Assembly: GCA_003545435.1 (NCBI GenBank)
Contig: DPYI01000054.1
Location: 1 to 20,348 of the forward strand
Direction of reading: 5' to 3'
Length of the DNA: 20,348 nucleotides
Source of the DNA: Patescibacteria group bacterium
Lineage (GTDB): Bacteria; Patescibacteriota; Microgenomatia; UBA10105; UBA927
In this document: positions 18,001 through 20,348 of the stretch, one piece after another
Numbering within the stretch: position 1 is the stretch's first letter
How the letters are laid out: the number at the start of each line of letters is the position of its first letter
Notes under the pieces: model-generated
The model's database searches: none
What the model saw: the letters and a program-made list of their open reading frames with translations, nothing else
What the model was told of the DNA's origin: nothing
Made by a program: the position numbers and the translations under genes

Positions 18001-20348
18001 GGAGAAAGGGAAAGCAATATAAGAAATGTTTTGCTGAACATACTATCTCTATATAGAAAAATTAAAATTGATGATCTTGAATTGATTGCCCGGGTAAACA
18101 CAATAGTGCAACAATTATTCAGAATGCGTGCCGTCTTTATGTGTATTCTCATATTTCCTTTAAGTTTATTCGTAGTTTTTACTATTATGCCTATACCTCT
18201 TTTAGTTAAAATATCTATTATTCTTATTACTCTATTCGGTTTTGGCAATAGTTATATAAGAGCCATTCAATTCCCATATAAGCAAATGAAAAATAATTAT
18301 GTACAAAATTCTATTGATTATTATGTTAAGAGACAATTTAAATTATATCAGATTCACAATCTCAATTATTTAGAAGCAGAAATTATATACCTAAGAGAAC
18401 GTGGTCACAGTGAACAATTTGCTAAAAATCATCCAGAAGATTACGAGCGTCTTCTTACTCAAGCGGATCATTTGAGGCAGTTACAAAATAGATGGAACAA
18501 TCTCCCTCTTGTCGAAAAAAATTCTGCTCTATCATGGGCTACGTTTCAAGAAGCATCAACCATGGCGTATATGGAAACATACCAAGTATTGCCTTTCAGA
18601 AAATCTGATGACCCAGATCGGGCCCGCACATTATACGTTTCTGGTCTCGTTCGTAGAGCGAATGACCTCATGTCGCTTGATCCGTTTATCAAAAAAGCTG
18701 AAAGCACATACAGGAGGATTGCTGAAGCTTTGATCCCTGAAGAATATTATTCTGATGTATTGTATCCAGGACCCAATACTGATCGGATTATGCTGGTTAC
18801 TTTACAAGAGTATGAGTTAATAAATTTTCCAAAAAATGCACCCGACGGTGAATTAATTGACAATGGCATGATTTTGATCGTAGACAATGCTGGTAAGCGC
18901 GAAATACAGCGTATAATCAACCATGAATTTGTGCATAAAATGGCATTTCTGCAAGCAAAGGATGAATTAGACCAATATTTTTCATCTTCATTTGCAACAG
19001 CGATGGATGAAGGAGCAACATCTTACATCGGAATAAAAATGGATGAGCAACAGGGGGTTGGAGTATCTCTGCCCGGAATAAACATAAGCTTCACGTACGA
19101 CCGTTATGTGCAGATGATGAGAGATATGGTGCAGATCTTACGGACAAAAAGGGGATATTCCCAAAAAGAAGCAGAGGCAAGGATTCTGCTTGCTCAACAA
19201 CGGGGCTATGCGCCGTTGTTTTTAGAAGTTGGAGGTATTCAGGTGGTACGAGACATTTACAATAAAGAAATGCATACACCGTGGTCACGAATACAACTTT
19301 TGTTTGATCGCATCCGTGGGTGGATGAAAGTGCTGATGGCAAAAAAGATTGATTTGTCTCAAGGAAATGGCGGGAGTGGGGAAGAGAAACCTCCGGAATG
19401 TGTAACGGGAGACACCCTTCTTTTAAAGCGGGTTGAGGGTTCTTTTCAGCCTATCCGCATTGATCAAATTCAAAACAGCGATATGGTTCTCACGTATGAT
19501 GAAGATGCAGATCAATTCGTTCCGCAAAAAGTAGTCCAGCTTTTAGACAAGGGGATGCAAGAGACGTGGATTCTGACCACAAAGAAGGGGAAAACCATCC
19601 GCACGACGAGAGAGCATCCGTATTTGACGAAAAAGGGATGGATCAGAGTAAAAGATCTTCGCGTGAGGGAGGAAATCCGGACGATGGACGGCTGGGAACC
19701 GATTCAGTCTCTTATCCAAGGAGAGAAAGAACAGGTCTACGACGTGGAAGTTGAAGGTACGCACACCTTTGTTGCCGGAAATTACATCAACACAAAGACA
19801 AGGCAGGTATTGAGCAGAGAAGACAGAGAAGCGATTGAAGCCTTACTTGCGGGATCTCGACTTGCCAAAAGCAAGATACAACAGGAGAAATCCGATGCCC
19901 ACCAGAGCAGCAGCCGCATATCCACGATTGATGAACTCATTCAGTTGGTCAAAGCTCATGATTTATTGGCGAAAGATATTGCTAATACTGTCATCAGTAT
20001 AAAAAATGATAATCTCGTTGTCAAGTCAAACAGCGACTGGGAGGACAGAAGTCCGATAACGGAAGCAGCAGCAAGATCAGATGAAATGGAGGAAAACACT
20101 CCTAACGTTTTAGAAGAAGAAATGATTTCTCTCATTAAGCACATCGTAGAAGAAAAAGGCACCTCTGTCAATCTTGAAGATTTGGAACGTCTGGAGTTCG
20201 GCGGCATCATCGCCCATAACACCAGCATCTTTTTCTCTCTCTCCTCTGTCGTCTCCCGCGCGGTTGAGCTCCACCCGGATCTCGTGGAACAGGGGAACGT
20301 GGCAGGACTGGTAGATTTCATCCTGAAAACTGATGACTACCTAAAATA
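1..20348 (+). CDS. Giant multidomain protein, internal fragment open at both ends (>6,782 aa)
   Basis: Frame 1 has no stop codon over 6,782 complete codons. It begins and ends outside the window; the last two bases are TA, so the next codon is Tyr or a stop. The frame is coding throughout: it holds intact motifs for a methyltransferase, an M48-like peptidase, an ABC1-like kinase, Fic, a second HExxH peptidase and Hint, all in the same frame, and all other frames are broken into short pieces. No start can be chosen. Frequent internal ATGs are not preceded by convincing Shine-Dalgarno sites with stops upstream, so I see no reason to split it. Q/P-rich linkers, coiled coils and a membrane hairpin suggest an extended, envelope-associated or exported product. 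Overall function is unknown to me; a giant self-processing surface, effector or predation protein is an inference. Omnitrophota or Patescibacteria are the likeliest sources. Very high confidence in the open frame, low in the biological role. Confidence 0.95.
133..780 (+). other. Class I SAM-dependent methyltransferase-like domain
   Basis: Residues about 45-260. Motif I is VVEFGTNEGDFL (residues 56-67), the glycine-rich SAM-binding loop after a beta strand with acidic Glu58. It is followed by GFDINSEALEIAR with Asp92, the usual acidic residue contacting the ribose, then EFVEADI with Asp114. The strand-4 motif FASHTLEHL (His140 to Leu145) is typical of the Methyltransf_11/23 type, and is followed by a helix and GVLTAIVPAEP, the beta-5 region. 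A typical small-molecule methyltransferase of this class has the same order and length. The third motif I glycine position is Asn-Glu-Gly rather than GxG, which several active families tolerate. The acceptor is unknown. It is the first recognisable module in the window, joined by a Q/E-rich linker to the peptidase domain that follows. Confidence 0.8.
799..825. repeat. Perfect 27-base hairpin inside the coding frame
   Basis: Arms GCTTCGCAAGGC (799-810) and GCCTTGCGAAGC (814-825) are exact reverse complements, separated by GAG. The element is nine codons long and is translated as part of a charged linker between the methyltransferase-like domain and the next helical segment. Its GC-rich sequence differs from the AT-rich flanks. 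Similar in-frame palindromes occur in the module repeats at 12.6 and 16.8 kb, so I read it as an interspersed palindromic element that entered the gene without breaking the frame. It is not a terminator, since the frame continues and no T-run follows. Confidence 0.75.
1234..1602 (+). other. M48-like zinc metallopeptidase domain
   Basis: Residues about 412-534. The zinc motif is HELSH (His458, Glu459, His462) preceded by DEIMAILV, like the DELAAVLAHELGH helix of the HtpX/Ste24 family. Upstream, ARSLPDGSIVINQSLI matches the family's beta hairpin that runs along the substrate (commonly A-x-P-G-G-x-I-x-V-x-x-G-L). Downstream, EYKAD at residues 493-497 matches the E-x-x-A-D segment whose Glu is the third zinc ligand. 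All three ligands and the catalytic Glu are present, so activity is plausible. No transmembrane helices flank it, unlike HtpX, which fits the soluble M48 subgroup (BepA/LoiP/Oma1-like cores). A helical segment precedes it (residues ~358-400). It could process the giant protein itself or envelope proteins; that is inference. Confidence 0.85.
1603..5091 (+). other. Unassigned helical region with coiled coils
   Basis: Residues about 535-1697. I do not recognise a family here. The sequence is mostly predicted helix by eye, rich in aromatic residues, Asp, Glu, Lys and Gln, with few Gly/Pro and no obvious signal or membrane segment. A strongly charged stretch at about 4405-4500 (E-E-E-K-S-D-Y through K-I-K-K-L-F-D-Q-K-K-Q) and another at about 4815-5090 (repeated Leu/Gln/Arg heptad-like pattern) look like coiled coils; the second leads directly into the kinase-like domain. 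Cysteine is almost absent. The region is likely a structural spacer or a set of diverged helical repeats. Confidence 0.5.
5092..6150 (+). other. ABC1/UbiB-like atypical protein kinase domain
   Basis: Residues about 1698-2050. The N-lobe begins with KIGGGSINTAYVV (residues 1701-1713), a glycine/serine loop resembling the UbiB/ABC1 A-S-I-x-Q-V segment, then EVMKIL with Lys1733 as the probable ATP-contacting lysine. An acidic helix follows (D-T-D-L-I-R-S-I-V-E). The catalytic loop is LLHSDLHAGNIMV (His1900, Asp1902, His1904, Asn1907), very close to H-x-D-x-H-x-G-N of ABC1 and aminoglycoside-phosphotransferase-type kinases. The metal-binding Asp appears as VIDRS (Asp1921) where the family has I-D-F-G. 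Lys, catalytic Asp, Asn and metal Asp are all present. A coiled coil lies just upstream. UbiB members are ATPases or kinases of isoprenoid lipid metabolism; inside a giant protein the substrate is unknown. An APH-like phosphotransferase is the alternative. Confidence 0.7.
6151..7365 (+). other. Unassigned helical/coiled-coil region with a CxxC pair
   Basis: Residues about 2051-2455. I recognise no family. GCTDCLL at about 6409-6429 places Cys2138 and Cys2141 in a C-x-x-C, unusual in a protein with so few cysteines; it could be a redox or metal site but stands alone. From about 6430 to 6870 the sequence is helical with Leu/Ile-rich heptad-like spacing (S-I-K-N-I-I-E-N-V-L through L-H-Y-K-L-L-Q-A-R-E-T-L), likely a coiled coil. 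From about 6880 to 7365 it becomes mixed alpha/beta. Confidence 0.45.
7366..7435 (+). other. Pro/Gln-rich linker
   Basis: The segment reads A-K-P-Q-T-G-A-Q-P-Q-V-L-Q-P-E-P-Q-A-V-Q and so on: low complexity, flexible and without hydrophobic core residues. Equivalent linkers stand before module repeats 1, 2 and 3. It marks a domain boundary ahead of the alpha/beta segment that follows. Confidence 0.7.
7436..8010 (+). other. Alpha/beta domain resembling a degenerate P-loop (AAA+-like) fold
   Basis: Residues about 2479-2670. The run QVIVVLPKAVDKVALAKEIA (2499-2518), followed by EEKGMVQIDVSDLLDG, has the strand, loop, helix, strand layout of an AAA+ core (V-L-L-x-G-P-P-G-T-G-K-T-x-L-A-K-x-I-A-E-E-x-G). 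However, the Walker A G-x-x-G-x-G-K-T is missing: the loop reads L-P-K-A-V-D-K. A later strand NFPIIILSDDEPLP could correspond to Walker B or sensor 1. If the fold is right, the nucleotide site has decayed. This is a by-eye resemblance only, and another Rossmann-like fold is equally possible. The segment is followed by a Gln/Pro-rich linker and module repeat 1. Confidence 0.25.
8080..8394 (+). repeat. Module repeat copy 1 (105 aa)
   Basis: Residues 2694-2798. It starts DLPAVIDKALLDQPNLIEEG, continues LVDFILKTEEYQKLLAG, then PTVDDYVAILTLLQPTLQEQ, and ends YIISIKNDGSIALVP. Copies 2, 3 and 4 share this order. At DNA level copies 1 and 2 are identical over long runs around the start. Copy 1 lacks the 57-base insertion of copies 2 and 3 but carries the 24-base insertion at 8295-8318. 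The predicted fold is a few helices followed by a small beta hairpin; the family is unknown to me. It follows a Gln/Pro-rich linker and is followed by a second Gln-rich linker (about 8413-8465), then a Trp-rich amphipathic helix. Confidence 0.9.
8295..8318. repeat. 24-base interspersed element, in-frame insertion in module copy 1
   Basis: The core CTTCGACTTCGCTCAGGACA is present here and twice in module copy 2, but absent at the equivalent point of copy 3, where A-A-A-C joins directly to C-A-T-A-A-C. The insertion adds exactly eight codons (LRLRSGQA). One base of microhomology leaves the boundary ambiguous. I recall this core from many environmental bacterial genomes, where its reverse strand reads as the peptide LSEVEG; that recollection was not searched. 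Confidence 0.8.
8401..8715 (+). other. Gln-rich linker and Trp/Arg-rich amphipathic helix
   Basis: Residues about 2801-2905. A low-complexity MSEQQQSQDQQSTQSQ segment is followed by LSFIDRVRWWFSNAVKQIRR and WIIQSSPVQYVLFMRLNRR. The latter is strongly amphipathic with clustered Trp and Arg, as in membrane-surface or peptide-docking helices, but not hydrophobic enough for a clear membrane span. Comparable hydrophobic or amphipathic stretches follow copy 2 (SFENNLLTVFGAVLRIFESL) and precede copy 3. Confidence 0.5.
8716..9270 (+). repeat. 34-residue Trp-marked helical repeat array
   Basis: At least six tandem units share the pattern A-P-Y-x-x-x-W-[IL]-x-x-G-[IL]-D. The conserved Trp codons are at 8734, 8839, 8941, 9043, 9145 and 9250, a spacing of 34-35 residues (residues 2912, 2947, 2981, 3015, 3049, 3084). 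Best-preserved units are IAPYISSWIENGK, IAPYITQWLNAGIDK, LAPYIYSWLESGIDA and VAPYFSYWIKAGIDK. Weaker copies may continue to about 9600 (LERWLDIGITDEG). The period equals that of TPR and near-34-residue solenoids, but the TPR consensus (W-L-G-Y-A-F-A-P spacing) is not matched. Probably an alpha-solenoid for protein binding; DNA identity between units is low, so the array is old. Confidence 0.75.
9271..11433 (+). other. Unassigned helical region with internal repeats
   Basis: Residues about 3091-3811. No family recognised. Two homologous segments lie 240 bases (80 residues) apart: DILDTLSPEQGSYWKAY (about 9778-9828) and DEVLTHLSPKARKFWKLY (about 10015-10068). A tandem 12-base duplication at 9955-9978 encodes THFE twice. 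The rest is mainly amphipathic helix, with a Lys/Glu/Leu coiled-coil-like segment near 10800-11030. It links the Trp-repeat array to the alpha/beta domain at 11.4 kb. Confidence 0.45.
11434..11925 (+). other. Alpha/beta domain of GNAT-like appearance
   Basis: Residues about 3812-3975. It opens MIPDRGLIGEMAGYLGGVCY with Cys3832, then alternates strands and helices: YKFVIKNEQTGEYDLIGSVL, VFEVPD, NPIMVVRAFDVRDES, a helix SLFEQFIDTLENVAQKRGIK, a strand KIVVAG and a helix. An acetyltransferase-type order (strand, strand, V-V-R-x-F-D-V, long helix ending A-x-x-R-G, strand) fits, but the acetyl-CoA pyrophosphate loop (Q/R-x-x-G-x-G/A) is not seen, so activity is doubtful. A cysteine-dependent enzyme is an alternative. 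I cannot name the family. Confidence 0.35.
11977..12045 (+). repeat. Cys-VYAQ-Cys motif, copy 1
   Basis: Cys (11977) is followed by FRFLSRVYAQNGGDLNTC, ending in Cys at 12043. The same pattern recurs at 16396-16464 (C-L-S-D-A-R-F-I-S-P-V-Y-A-Q ... N-R-C), each time a few hundred bases before a Gln-rich linker and a module repeat. The spacing of the two cysteines (about 22 residues) and the V-Y-A-Q centre are conserved although surrounding sequence is not. A disulfide-bridged loop is possible. V-Y-A-Q also resembles a signal peptidase site (A-x-A-like) but no hydrophobic core precedes it. Confidence 0.55.
12316..12458. repeat. Inverted repeat pair with 25-base arms
   Basis: The left arm (12316-12343) reads GGTTCGCT, TAA, then AGACTGGTTTGTCAACC. 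The right arm (12434-12458), reverse complemented, reads GGTTCGCT then AGACTGGTTTGTCAACC. The arms match over 25 bases apart from one 3-base insertion, with a 90-base spacer. A partial direct copy of the arm (ACTGTTTGTCAAG) lies in the spacer near 12369. Such a pair looks like the ends of a MITE-like element or a folded repeat translated in frame. I see no transposase. Confidence 0.75.
12401..12468 (-). other. tRNA-like remnant (T-arm plus acceptor) on the minus strand
   Basis: Reading the minus strand, GGGCTTG (12468-12462) can pair with CAAGTCC (12408-12402) as a 7-bp acceptor with one G-U. Directly adjoining the 3' acceptor strand is a perfect T-arm: stem CCGGG/CCCGG with the 7-base loop TTCAACT (12425-12409), which matches the T-loop consensus TTCRANY. 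A discriminator A follows (12401); CCA is not encoded. The 36 bases between acceptor and T-arm are about five too few for D and anticodon arms, and I cannot fold a good anticodon stem. It is therefore a degenerate tRNA or a tRNA-derived repeat rather than a working gene. It is read through by the + strand coding frame. Confidence 0.35.
12607..12700. repeat. 94-base block identical to 16810-16903, containing a palindromic 57-base insertion
   Basis: These 94 bases are identical to those in module copy 3. Inside, TCCGCCG (12621-12627) and CGGCGGA (12653-12659) form inverted arms, and GTCGG...CCGAC forms a second short stem. Relative to copy 1, 57 bases (19 codons, P-E-A-S-T-F-A-P-A-S and onward) are inserted at 12625-12681. 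Base composition is far more GC-rich than the flanks. Either the element inserted before copies 2 and 3 diverged, or it was spread between them by conversion. Confidence 0.85.
12722..12742. repeat. 21-base interspersed core, copy read in a second frame
   Basis: These 21 bases are identical to 12762-12782, 40 bases downstream. Because 40 is not a multiple of 3 the two copies are translated in different frames, here as SFDFAQD and downstream as LRLRSGQ. Both keep the gene open. Confidence 0.85.
12762..12785. repeat. 24-base interspersed element, in-frame insertion in module copy 2
   Basis: Same element and same site as 8295-8318 in copy 1, adding eight codons (LRLRSGQA) relative to copy 3. Its shared position shows one insertion event inherited by copies 1 and 2, or clean loss from copy 3. 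Confidence 0.8.
12862..15759 (+). other. Unassigned helical block, GC-richer than neighbours
   Basis: Residues about 4288-5253. No family recognised. It starts with a hydrophobic helix (SFENNLLTVFGAVLRIFESL) that may be membrane-associated, then charged helices (about 13140-13330, Gln/Glu/Arg-rich) and a long helical domain. A more globular segment at about 14850-15600 contains SGWLTIMMLQDPFSFHY, GMQYHTLNLWALQGEFP and HLADGDIVAFADSGGVIRYA; the last is a beta-rich motif that recalls the G-D-I-V-x-F strand of NlpC/P60 and CHAP hydrolases, but no catalytic Cys is present, so I do not call it. An eight-G tract lies at 15033-15040. By eye, codon third positions hold more G and C than before 12.5 kb or after 17 kb, suggesting a separate origin for this block. 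Confidence 0.45.
15760..16290 (+). repeat. 60-66-residue helical repeats (three units)
   Basis: Three copies of P-x-[IL]-F-A-x-x-[MI]-[TS]-x-D-D-x-x-W-[LI]-L-x-S start at 15778 (PQIFAPLMTPDDLQWLLGS), 15976 (PLFASVMTPDDVRWILSD) and 16156 (PQIFAPFISHDDLEWLLSS). Each is followed by helical sequence; T-I-E-D-I-F-A-I-L and S-P-E-D-I-F-T-A-L form a second shared motif. Spacing is 198 and 180 bases. Units are diverged at DNA level. Probably a helical solenoid of unknown binding function. Confidence 0.7.
16396..16464 (+). repeat. Cys-VYAQ-Cys motif, copy 2
   Basis: C-L-S-D-A-R-F-I-S-P-V-Y-A-Q followed by S-E-S-G-A-G-N-R-C; Cys codons at 16396 and 16462. It parallels 11977-12045 and likewise precedes a basic amphipathic helix, a Gln-rich linker and a module repeat, so the two blocks share an arrangement of ends. 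Confidence 0.55.
16465..16695 (+). other. Basic amphipathic segment and Gln-rich linker
   Basis: A-A-F-F-R-A-P-R-K-T-A-I-M-I-I-K-R-I-Q-M is a basic amphipathic helix, followed by ALRLFFTDVFLRSSGAVGAE and then a low-complexity linker dominated by Gln and Ser (about 16621-16692). Module repeat 3 follows directly. It is the counterpart of the segment before module copy 2. Confidence 0.6.
16696..17043 (+). repeat. Module repeat copy 3 (116 aa)
   Basis: Residues 5566-5681: NLTAVIDKALLDQPNLIKEG, FVDFILKTDDYQILMAG, PTVKDYSEILTILQPTLQEQ, YIISVTDQGVISLVP. It contains the 57-base insertion (16828-16884) but not the 24-base element, whose empty site reads CTCAAAC-CATAACA at about 16960-16975. That empty site defines the insertion boundaries in copies 1 and 2. 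The Fic region follows. Confidence 0.9.
16810..16903. repeat. Second copy of the 94-base identical palindromic block
   Basis: Identical to 12607-12700. Inverted arms TCCGCCG (16824-16830) and CGGCGGA (16856-16862) lie within the 57-base insertion at 16828-16884 and its left flank. Translated in the same frame as in copy 2. Confidence 0.85.
17230..17622 (+). other. Fic domain (AMP-transferase type)
   Basis: Residues about 5744-5874. The active-site loop HPFNEGNGRTQR (His5817 to Arg5828) matches the canonical H-P-F-x-[DE]-G-N-G-R-x-x-R exactly. His5817 would be the catalytic base, Glu5821 the metal ligand, the G-N-G turn would bind phosphates and the final Arg would complete the site. Upstream, GVLRSDGQEMGIHQADGSTW is followed by FAPRGG, corresponding to the flap and substrate groove (G-x-x-R ... 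F-x-P-P). The downstream helix YTRRLETD closes the core. Fic proteins usually transfer AMP to Tyr, Ser or Thr of target proteins; host-directed effectors, toxins and housekeeping forms exist. I see no clear inhibitory [S/T]-x-x-x-E-[G/N] helix nearby, so control may be elsewhere. It sits after module copy 3 and before a membrane hairpin. Very confident in fold and motif; target unknown. Confidence 0.93.
17623..18678 (+). other. Helical region with a membrane hairpin
   Basis: Residues about 5875-6226. Helical, Gln/Arg-rich sequence precedes two hydrophobic stretches: AVFMCILIFPLSLFVVFTIM (about 18130-18189) and LLVKISIILITLFGFG (about 18199-18246), separated by a short P-I-P turn. This is an ideal membrane hairpin, keeping the flanking Fic and peptidase domains on the same side. 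The DNA at about 18120-18380 is much more AT-rich than its surroundings. After the hairpin come Tyr-rich helices (Q-N-S-I-D-Y-Y-V-K-R-Q-F-K-L-Y). The membrane and orientation cannot be told from the window. Confidence 0.65.
18679..19320 (+). other. Zinc metallopeptidase-like domain (HEFVH, gluzincin type)
   Basis: Residues about 6227-6440. The motif INHEFVHKM gives His6308, Glu6309 and His6312. DEGATSYIG places Glu6337 24 residues after the second His, the spacing expected for a gluzincin third zinc ligand. A strand-rich segment precedes the motif (RIMLVTLQEYELI, GMILIVDNAGK), as in zincin cores. The following helices (SFTYDRYVQMMRDMVQIL, then S-Q-K-E-A-E-A-R-I-L-L-A) complete a helical C-terminal part. 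It lacks the EYxAD segment of the first peptidase, so it belongs to a different family. Its position between the membrane hairpin and the Hint module suggests a role in processing or in attack on outside proteins; both are inference. Confidence 0.75.
19390..19800 (+). other. Hint (hedgehog/intein) domain
   Basis: Residues about 6464-6600. It starts at Cys6467 in CVTGDTLLL, the intein N-terminal block A (C-x-x-G-D-T). Block B is TTREHPYL, with Thr6536 and His6539 as T-x-x-H. GWIRVKDLRVREEI is the conserved strand after block B. Block F is VYDVEVEGTHTFVAG with the usual Asp and His6588. Cysteine 1, T-x-x-H and block F are all intact, so the N-S acyl shift and N-terminal cleavage look possible. 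The expected C-terminal G-I-I-V-H-N is not in place: after V-A-G the sequence reads N-Y-I-N-T-K-T, lacking the penultimate His. A perfect G-I-I-A-H-N-T occurs 141 codons later (see 20200-20223). Hint domains in bacterial giant proteins and polymorphic toxins release their C-terminal part by self-cleavage. Very confident in the domain, unsure whether it splices, cleaves or is decayed. Confidence 0.88.
19780..20202 (+). other. 141-codon insertion between Hint block F and the intein-like C-terminal block
   Basis: Residues 6594-6734. If removed, HTFVAG joins GIIAHNT to give a consensus intein end. The insert is helical and acidic (SREDREAIEALLAGSRLAKS near the start; a Glu-rich stretch M-E-E-N-T-P-N-V-L-E-E-E-M near 20090-20130). 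No LAGLIDADG or HNH endonuclease motif is visible, and a homing endonuclease would in any case normally lie upstream of block F. The piece STIDELIQLV ... VISIKNDNLVV faintly recalls the second half of the module repeat (PTVDDYVAIL ... IISIKNDGSIALV), so it may hold a degenerate module. Confidence 0.45.
20200..20223 (+). other. Intein C-terminal splice motif GGIIAHN|T
   Basis: The codons read G-G-I-I-A-H-N-T, with His6739, Asn6740 and Thr6741. This is the intein block G consensus: penultimate His, terminal Asn that would cyclise, and a Thr nucleophile as +1 residue. Counting from Cys6467, the putative intein would be 274 residues. It lies a few residues before module copy 4. Chance occurrence in a linker is possible, but the match to G-I-I-x-H-N-[T/S/C] and its order after a Hint domain argue against it. 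Confidence 0.6.
20236..20348 (+). repeat. Module repeat copy 4, cut by the window end
   Basis: Residues 6746 onward. SVVSRAVELHPDLVEQGN, then VAGLVDFILKTDDYLK, aligns without gaps to positions 1-36 of copies 1-3 (E-G-N, G-L-V-D-F-I-L-K-T-x-[DE]-Y). It is more diverged in both protein and DNA than the first three copies, and it is preceded by the splice-like motif instead of a Gln-rich linker. The alignment predicts that the frame continues beyond the window. Confidence 0.85.

Noticed and set aside
1..20348. CRISPR array, rRNA, complete transposase or insertion sequence
   Set aside because: No regularly spaced identical repeats, no rRNA-like sequence and no transposase motifs were seen on either strand.

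Overview
The whole 20,348-base window is one uninterrupted reading frame on the + strand. Read from base 1, every codon up to base 20346 is sense (6,782 codons) with no TAA, TAG or TGA. The frame enters before base 1 and leaves after base 20348, so neither start nor stop codon is visible. The window is an internal piece of a giant gene encoding a protein of more than 6,782 residues. There is no intergenic DNA, promoter, ribosome binding site or terminator to annotate. Residue numbers below count from window base 1.

The frame is a string of recognisable domains joined by long helical stretches and Gln/Pro-rich linkers. In order: a class I SAM-dependent methyltransferase-like domain (~133-780); an M48-like zinc peptidase with HELSH and a downstream E-Y-x-A-D (~1234-1602); about 3.5 kb of unassigned helical protein with coiled coils; an ABC1/UbiB-like kinase domain with HSDLHAGN (~5092-6150); more helical protein and an alpha/beta segment that looks like a degenerate P-loop domain (~7436-8010); a Trp-marked 34-residue repeat array (~8716-9270); an alpha/beta GNAT-like domain (~11434-11925); a long unassigned helical block (12862-15759) ending in 60-66-residue repeats; a Fic domain with a perfect HPFNEGNGRTQR (~17230-17622); a membrane hairpin (~18130-18246); a second zinc peptidase with HEFVH (~18679-19320); and a Hint/intein module starting at Cys6467 (base 19399).

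A module of about 105 residues (D-L-P-A-V-I-D-K-A-L... to ...A-L-V-P) occurs at 8080, 12493, 16696 and, cut by the window end, 20236. It divides the protein into blocks of about 1,200-1,470 residues. The first three copies follow Gln-rich linkers. Comparing copies exposes short palindromic or interspersed DNA elements that have inserted in frame: a 57-base insertion in copies 2 and 3 and a 24-base insertion in copies 1 and 2. A 27-base perfect hairpin at 799-825 and a 12.3-12.5 kb patch with 25-base inverted repeats and a tRNA-like T-arm/acceptor on the minus strand look like further translated repeats.

The organism is probably an uncultivated bacterium. Giant genes of this scale, with interspersed palindromes that read as coding sequence, are known to me mainly from Omnitrophota, and long multidomain proteins also occur in Patescibacteria. 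I cannot choose between them from this window. The absence of in-frame TGA means nothing here requires a recoded code. Composition is mosaic: moderately AT-rich in most of the window, visibly richer in GC at about 12.9-15.9 kb, and very AT-rich around the membrane hairpin.

My working model (inference) is a giant envelope-associated or secreted multi-enzyme protein that combines modifying enzymes (kinase-like, Fic, methyltransferase-like) with two zinc peptidases and a self-cleaving or self-splicing Hint/intein module that could cut it into working units. The most unusual single item is the Hint module. All intein splice residues are present, but the C-terminal G|GIIAHN|T block lies 141 codons downstream of where it should join the domain.
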